DNA from: Jimgerdemannia flammicorona
Lineage: Eukaryota > Mucoromycota > Endogonomycetes > Endogonales > Endogonaceae
Length of the DNA stretch: 23,034 nucleotides
NCBI GenBank assembly: GCA_003990745.1
Contig: RBNI01001322.1
Span: 1-23,034 of the forward strand
Reading direction: 5' to 3'
Shown here: one piece after another, positions 18,669-23,034 of the stretch
Numbering within the stretch: position 1 is the first letter of the stretch
How the letters are laid out: the number at the start of each line of letters is the position of its first letter
The notes under the pieces: generated by a model
Database searches by the model: none
Told to the model about the DNA's origin: nothing
What the model saw: the letters and a program-made list of their open reading frames with translations, nothing else
Translations under genes and position numbers: made by a program

Positions 18669-18935
18669 CTATGTCATTATATAAACATCATCAATATATG
18701 TAAAAGTGTATAAGTTAGTATCAATAAACAATGCTCTCTTTTCACTCTCTACTCTTTCAAGTATTCCACAACAAAAGTACTGAGTTCTAAGTTGCCTATT
18801 GCAGCAGAGTCTAGATATTACTTTCAGAGTCTTATATTGATAAGAATGGCCATACTTATATTCTAAGTTTAACAGGCTTGAAATTATTAACAAGTCAGAT
18901 CTGAGGGTTTGTAATAAGAATACTACTTTATTCAT
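18669..18935 (-). pseudogene. Copia-like pre-integrase fragment
   Basis: An 88-codon open stretch. YKYGHSYQYKTLKVISRL followed by CCGILERVESEKRALF resembles the copia GAG-pre-integrase zinc domain (WH.R.GH..Y..L......, then C..CI.GK..R..F), and IDTNL plus FTYIDD resembles the H(T/S)DL...YF.TFIDD start of the integrase core. Key His and Cys residues are altered and the part between IDTNL and FTYIDD looks deleted. No integrase, RT or RNase H follows, so the relic is internally deleted. It could be chance resemblance, but the order of motifs argues for copia. Confidence 0.5.
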
Positions 18936-19306
18936 ATATAGAGAAAGTAGAGCTAAGGTTTCAATATACTTAGTATAGAGAATATTTATATATATTTAAA
19001 AGCTATAACTAAATATAATGCACTGAGTTTGTCTATATATAGTTATATTACTTTAGATATCTATAACTACTGGTTAGAAATCCTATAGAAATTTTTCTCA
19101 GAAATTTCAGAGACTTGTAACAATTCATTATATCCTTCTCTTCTTTATTTAAGCCTACTCATTAGACTCAACACTAATCTCTAGATATTCATTAAACTGG
19201 AGGACAGTATACTAGACTACTTGAAAAACAATTTTGCTTTATTATTCATTACTCAAATCAGCAATGTTCTCAGGGATATTCCATAAAGGTGGTTGAGGAC
19301 TTAAGG
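18936..19306 (-). other. Decayed interior of the copia relic
   Basis: Short AT-rich open stretches with many stops lie between the Gag-like and pre-integrase-like parts. A protease DSG motif is expected here in copia order but I cannot identify one. Confidence 0.4.
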
Positions 19307-19560
19307 TCAGATGCAAAAAAGAACATAGAGTCTCTTGATAACTATAGATATATTTGTCAATGAAAAGGTTGGCTTATTGTTTAGTAGTACTGAGAGTAAC
19401 TTGTTGACAGATAAATTATCATAACTCATAGTACTCCTTAAGTTCTTCTTAATAGTAGAAAGCCTAGAAATATGAATTTTCAAGATATTATTAGGCTTCA
19501 TTTGGATCAGAATCTCTAGAGATTTAAATGTTGACAGATTGTAAGTTAGTAGAATTTCAT
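19307..19560 (-). pseudogene. Copia-like Gag fragment (second family)
   Basis: The open reading extends upstream of the ATG at 19501. YNLSTFKSLEILIQMK, then ILKIHISRLSTIKKNL and LSVNKLLSVLLNNKPTFSLT follow the copia Gag pattern (a helix with HI..L..I...L, then L....LL..LP.SF). Differences from the 6394-6591 Gag show a different copia family. It lies just downstream of the chromodomain of the minus-strand gypsy element, from which it is separated by ~170 bp of AT-rich sequence. Confidence 0.5.
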
Positions 19561-19739
19561 TAATATTTGATTATACTTAGAACTATAGTAGTAATCTTAT
19601 TTTTGACTTGTTTTTAGTATTATTATTAAGTACTCATATTGTGGGGGGAGTGGGTGGTCTATAAAAAATTGTTCAGAATATTTATACTTCTCTTTATAGG
19701 GTTATTTAGAGACTGACTTTTGGAAATTCTATCAGAATT
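19561..19739. other. AT-rich spacer, end of chromovirus Pol
   Basis: It contains the last readable Pol residues and a GC-rich patch at 19641-19658 (GTGGGGGGAGTGGGTGG), otherwise no feature. No chromovirus 3' LTR is recognisable. Confidence 0.4.
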
Positions 19740-19926
19740 TTCATTATACCAGATTTCTATATAGAGTTACTACTTCTTCTATATTAAATAAAAAATTATC
19801 TTCTTTTTTTCAAGTTGTATAATAATCAGAATATTATTTCTATTTTATGAGGTAGTACTGGGTGAGCTTGGTAGCTCATCCAAATTGGTGGTCCTTGTGA
19901 TCTAAAATGTGGTCAACTTTATATTC
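19740..19926 (-). pseudogene. Chromodomain at the integrase C-terminus
   Basis: Chromodomains steer integration toward marked chromatin, usually H3K9me. The domain begins EYKVDHILDHKDHQFG (19926-19879, matching the E.YEVE.ILD.R block), then QYYLIK-stop-K (19838 on), where the stop occupies the conserved Trp of YLVKWKGY (TGG to TAG), and NFLFNIEEVV, matching the .W.P..NL....E.V block. SEQFFIDHPLPPQ about 19665 fits the F..RHP..P tail often found after it. Confidence 0.7.
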
Positions 19927-21200
19927 TAATTGCTGATTTATAATTACTGGATCTAGAGGTGATACAGTTCTTCCTTCAAAGGTATTTGGAGTATATGGCT
20001 GAAGTTGAGATATGTGAAACACTGGGTGAATTCTTCCTAATATTACTAGGAGGTCTAACTTATATATATACAACAGGTCTGTATTTTTCAAGAATCTTAA
20101 ATGATCCAATATATAGCAGTGTCTAAGCTTCTATTTGAGGCTATATTACTCAGAGTTAGATGCTAGATACTGAGTAATACTTGTTCTACTATTTCATAGG
20201 TAACTTCTCTTTTATTTTTGTCAATATATACTATTTATACTTATTATACTTCTATGAGAATAACTTATATTTGCCAGATATTACCTTATATGGTATTAGA
20301 GATTCTTTATATTGCAGGTACTGTAGATTGGATAATAACTATAGGAGTTTATAAGTATTGTTTATAATTTAAGTAGAATTTCATCATTTTAGTACTTTTA
20401 CTTGAGCTGTTGTTGTATGTAAATTCAGCTAGAGTCAGCTTTTTATTCTGATCATTTTGCTTATAGCTATAATAGATACTAAGTATCTGCTTCAGAGTTC
20501 AATTTGTTCTTTCTATCTGACTATCTGTTTGTTGATGGTATACTATAGATATTTTCAATTATACTCCTAAGCTCTCAGAGAGAACTTGCTAAAAATTATT
20601 TGTAAACTTTACATCTCAGTCTGAGATAATTGCTGAGGGTAGTTTATAAAGACAGAACACATTATTAATAAACAGTTGTCTTGTTTCTGGTATTTTTACA
20701 GTGGTGGTTGTTGTAATAAAGTGGGTCTTACTAAGGTAATTGATAAAAATGATAATTACATCTCTTCTCTTCTTAGTTTTTAGTAACTGGATAATAAAGT
20801 TCATTCTAATATGGTTTCAATTCTAGGTAGAAATTTATAGTGGTTGTAGAGTACTAGCTAGTATCTGATTGCTGGACTTATATCTTTAGTAGATATTGCA
20901 GAATATATATAGTTCTTAATATCAGATATTATTTTGGATCAGTAGAAGTCTCAGATAATATATTAGTATATCTTGTTAAAATCTAGATATCTGACTAGGG
21001 TATCATATAGTTCATATAGGATTCATAAATAGATTGGGATATCTGGGACTCAGATTCTTATATTTTCAAGGTATATATATCTATTTTGAACAGATATATT
21101 CTTATAGATCATTTTCATAATATTACTATCTTTATTGAGAATTTGTCTAGTGATTTTTTATATATTAGTATCTTTGGTATACTTCTTCTTAATGTCTTTG
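19927..21200 (-). pseudogene. Chromovirus integrase
   Basis: The zinc domain is barely readable near 20900-20960. The core is clear at 20490-20804: MNFIIQLLKTKKRRDVIIIF corresponds to MDFI..LP.S...D.I.VVVDR and has the first catalytic Asp changed to Asn. YLSKTHFITTTTT, NNVFCLYKLPSAIISDSD (second Asp kept, near 20615) and QTDSQIERTN (Glu kept, near 20510) follow. The C-terminus reads YKLDLLVILGRIHPVFHISQ and LQPYTPNTFEGR (20060-19980), the highly conserved HPVFHVS.LK.Y block. Confidence 0.88.
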
Positions 21201-21299
21201 AATAGGCTGGTAACAATATTACTGATTGTGGTGAGATTAACTTTTTGAATACTTTGGAAGAGTATATTAGCTACTTCATTCTTAGTTCTAGTAATGTAC

Positions 21300-21640
21300 T
21301 TGATTTTAATATTGAATAGTACAAGGATCTATATCTATTGGACCTGTCTTTCTGTAAGGATTGGCTGTATCTGAATATATTAAAGAGCTTGATAGTTGAT
21401 CCATAAGATGAATGTTTTGCCAAAGAGAAATTATCTCTATACCTGTAGAGATTGGATGATAGTGAGGAGTTCTTTGTCTTAAATGATATAGTTTCTTTCA
21501 TATTTATTGAGTTTCTAAAATGGATAGATAACAGAGTATTTGTATTAAATCAGAATAGCTCTAATAGCAATATTTGAAGTATCAGTGGTAACTATTAAGA
21601 GTTCTGCTGGGTCAGGACTTATCAGGATTAGTATATCAGT
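21300..21640 (-). pseudogene. Chromovirus RNase H
   Basis: TTDTSNIAIRAILI near 21580 matches the (E)TDAS..AIGAVL block with its catalytic Asp. It is followed by VIYPF, NYII-stop-DKELLTIIQSL near 21470 (catalytic Glu in the NY...DKELLAI block) and WINYQALQYI near 21390, where the usual TDHK..L has lost its Asp (D to N). The tail KYITRTKNEVANIL near 21275 corresponds to RPGK.N..ADALS. Confidence 0.8.
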
Positions 21641-21769
21641 CAGTATACTTTTGAGGGTATTCATTGCTGTGGTACACTCTTCTGTCTATTCTTTTTCAAT
21701 ATTAGCACCTTTTTTAACAAGATTTATAAGTAGAGTAGCAATTGTAGAAAATCCTTGAATAAATCTCCT

Positions 21770-22500
21770 ATAATATTCTGCTAGTTCATTGAATTCTTGT
21801 GAGTCTTTGAAATAGACCAATTACAGATTACTTAGGTCTTCTTGAAGTTGACTGCAATACTATTTTCAGAAATAATATAGTCTAGGTATTTGATTTTCTT
21901 CTTAAAGAAATAGTATTGTTAGTGAATAATATTGCTTATCCTATATACCAGAATATCATCTAAGTAGACCAGAATAAATACTCTGAGGTATTTTCAAAAG
22001 ATTTCATTCATTAATATTTGGAAGGTTGTTGGTATATTAGTGAGATAAATAGTATTACACAGAATTTGTAATATCTAAATCTTATTCAAAAAGCTGTCTT
22101 GTGGATAACTTCTTCTTTGATATAGATTTGGTAATATCTAGATATAAGATTGATGAGTGAGAAGGTCTTCACCTTATATACTTAGTTGAGTAGTTTATCA
22201 ATTCTTAGAAGTATATATTAGTTCTTAATTGAAATCTTATTAAGTACTCAATAATCAGTATACATATAGAGACTTCTATCCTTCTTGCAGACAAAGAGAA
22301 TTGGTGCATCATTTGACCTTTACTTATTAATTTTACTAGTTATTCCTTGAGAGTTTCTAGCTCAGACTGGACTAATTGATAGATTCTATAGTAGGGTGGG
22401 TTTGAATTAGAAATAGTCTCAATACTATATTCTACTACTTGAACTAGTGGTAGTTCTTGAGGTTCTTGAAAAATATCTTTATATTTCTTAGATATTGTCT
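21770..22500 (-). pseudogene. Chromovirus reverse transcriptase
   Basis: On the minus strand: PPYYRIYQLVQSELETL lead-in near 22390, then SNDAPILFVCKKDRSLYMYT and DY-stop-VLNKISIKN (22310-22220), LLRIDKLLN, FSLINLISRYYQIYI (the FS.IDL.SGYHQI block with Asp changed to Asn), and the intact box VYLDDILVY at about 21944-21970. The tail YFFKKKIKYLDYIIS follows. Stops sit at Arg and Gln positions of the family consensus, and there is at least one frame change between the first and second halves. Confidence 0.88.
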
Positions 22501-22888
22501 TTCTCATTATCTTTATCCTTCAGAAGTTTAAAGAGCTCTTCGTCTTCTTCTTCTTGAGTCTTCTTAACTATATATATATATATACTTATCTAATTTCTAA
22601 ATCAGTTTCTTTATCAAAATGACAGAAATAATGTCACATCTGGGCCTTGGTTTCTTCTTAATATGTATGGATTGTAACTTAATATATATATATCTCCCAG
22701 AGAGATTATATTGATTTATCAATTAATATAAGAGTTCTCCTGTATAAGTCAGAATTTTTCAAGAATGAGATTATGTTCAGAGATAGAAGGTTTGCCTTAT
22801 AGTGTAGTTTCTAAGTAATAGAAGTATATTCTTGCATATCTTGGAGAGTTTCTGTATTGTTCTATTTCTAAAAGCAGATTTGACAATT
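22501..22888 (-). pseudogene. Chromovirus pre-RT region, truncated
   Basis: This is the linker ahead of RT. On the minus strand near 22565-22505 an acidic-basic stretch (ETDLEIR, EDSRRRRRALT) precedes EI-stop-RYFSRTSR-like text equivalent to the E.P..Y.DF...F lead-in of gypsy RT. Protease is not found. The region meets unit X at 22889. Confidence 0.5.
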
Positions 22889-23025
22889 ATATATATCACT
22901 AAATATCAAGAACCTTAGAAATTATAAAACAATTTATTACTTTTCAACAAAGTAACTAGAGGCTCAAGCCAAACTGTATAAACCCCAACCTTGTAATTTG
23001 CCTCTATTGAGCCAGGTATATTATA
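22889..23025 (-). repeat. Inverted repeat unit X, copy 2
   Basis: On the minus strand it starts TATAATATACCTGGCTCAAT and aligns with 17071-17206 until TTTAGTGATATA. TG-to-TA and C-to-T differences between the copies fit CpA/CpG decay. Flanks (TCCAAAAAA on the right, ATATAT left of copy 1) do not match, so no target duplication supports a single element bounded by X. Confidence 0.6.
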
Positions 23026-23034
23026 TCCAAAAAA

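Larger units (their letters stand above)
19740..22888 (-). mobile_element. Chromodomain Ty3/gypsy element (chromovirus), 5'-truncated
   Basis: Pol reads right to left: RT, RNase H, integrase, chromodomain. Gag and protease are missing: within ~380 bp of the RT start the sequence meets repeat unit X at 22889. Neither LTR can be identified with confidence. Sequence is AT-rich with almost no CpG and has a stop every 20-30 codons. It is a different lineage from the dUTPase gypsy element, shown by its chromodomain and RT sequence. Confidence 0.85.

Noticed and set aside
19641..19658. Purine run GTGGGGGGAGTGGGTGG as a plus-strand polypurine tract
   Set aside because: It is antisense to the HP..P tail of the chromovirus Pol and is not followed by an LTR-like TG start with a partner.
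21271..21501. 76-codon minus-strand open frame
   Set aside because: It is an out-of-frame shadow of the chromovirus RNase H, whose motifs read in another frame.
17071..23025. A single DNA transposon with 136-bp terminal inverted repeats
   Set aside because: Flanking bases do not form a duplication, no transposase is present, and the interior consists of retroelement relics. Kept as a finding with an LTR reading instead.

Overview
The window is a repeat graveyard from a eukaryotic nuclear genome, most likely a fungus. It is built almost entirely from retrotransposons in different stages of decay, and I see no intact host gene, rRNA, tRNA, bacterial operon or CRISPR array. The fungal guess rests on a chromodomain Ty3/gypsy element, a gypsy element carrying a dUTPase (a type I remember being reported from a basidiomycete), and decay dominated by C-to-T/G-to-A transitions with near-total CpG loss, as expected from RIP or cytosine methylation. 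The phylum is not resolved.

Layout. (1) 1-~5790, minus strand: a near full-length L1-like LINE with a poly-A tail at the window start, ORF1 (RRM-like fold) and ORF2 (APE endonuclease, reverse transcriptase, zf-RVT-like zinc motif). Everything lies in one reading frame, broken by about twenty stops but no net frameshift. (2) ~5800-17060, plus strand: a strongly decayed Ty1/copia element (gag, protease, integrase, RT, RNase H). Its RT was hit twice: by a 160-bp 5'-truncated LINE tail (9041-9200, 15-bp target duplication) and by a whole Ty3/gypsy element (9357-16029). Removing both restores copia reading-frame continuity. (3) That gypsy element, with ~462-bp LTRs, is the most notable object. Its order is gag (CCHC), aspartic protease, linker, dUTPase with all five motifs recognisable, RT, RNase H, integrase, and then an extra ORF whose ATG overlaps the integrase stop, just before the 3' LTR. 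(4) 17071-~18640: gene-free, with degenerate tandem repeats. It begins with a ~136-bp sequence that recurs inverted at 22889-23025. (5) 18660-19560, minus strand: a relic of a second copia-like element. (6) 19740-~22890, minus strand: a second, chromodomain-bearing Ty3/gypsy pol, 5'-truncated.

How the parts relate: the copia element is the oldest layer on the left. The LINE fragment and the dUTPase gypsy element inserted into it, and the full LINE appears youngest because it keeps most of the window's CpGs and has the highest GC. No element here looks able to move on its own, because every pol region has stops or lost catalytic residues, although the dUTPase element keeps several intact active-site motifs.
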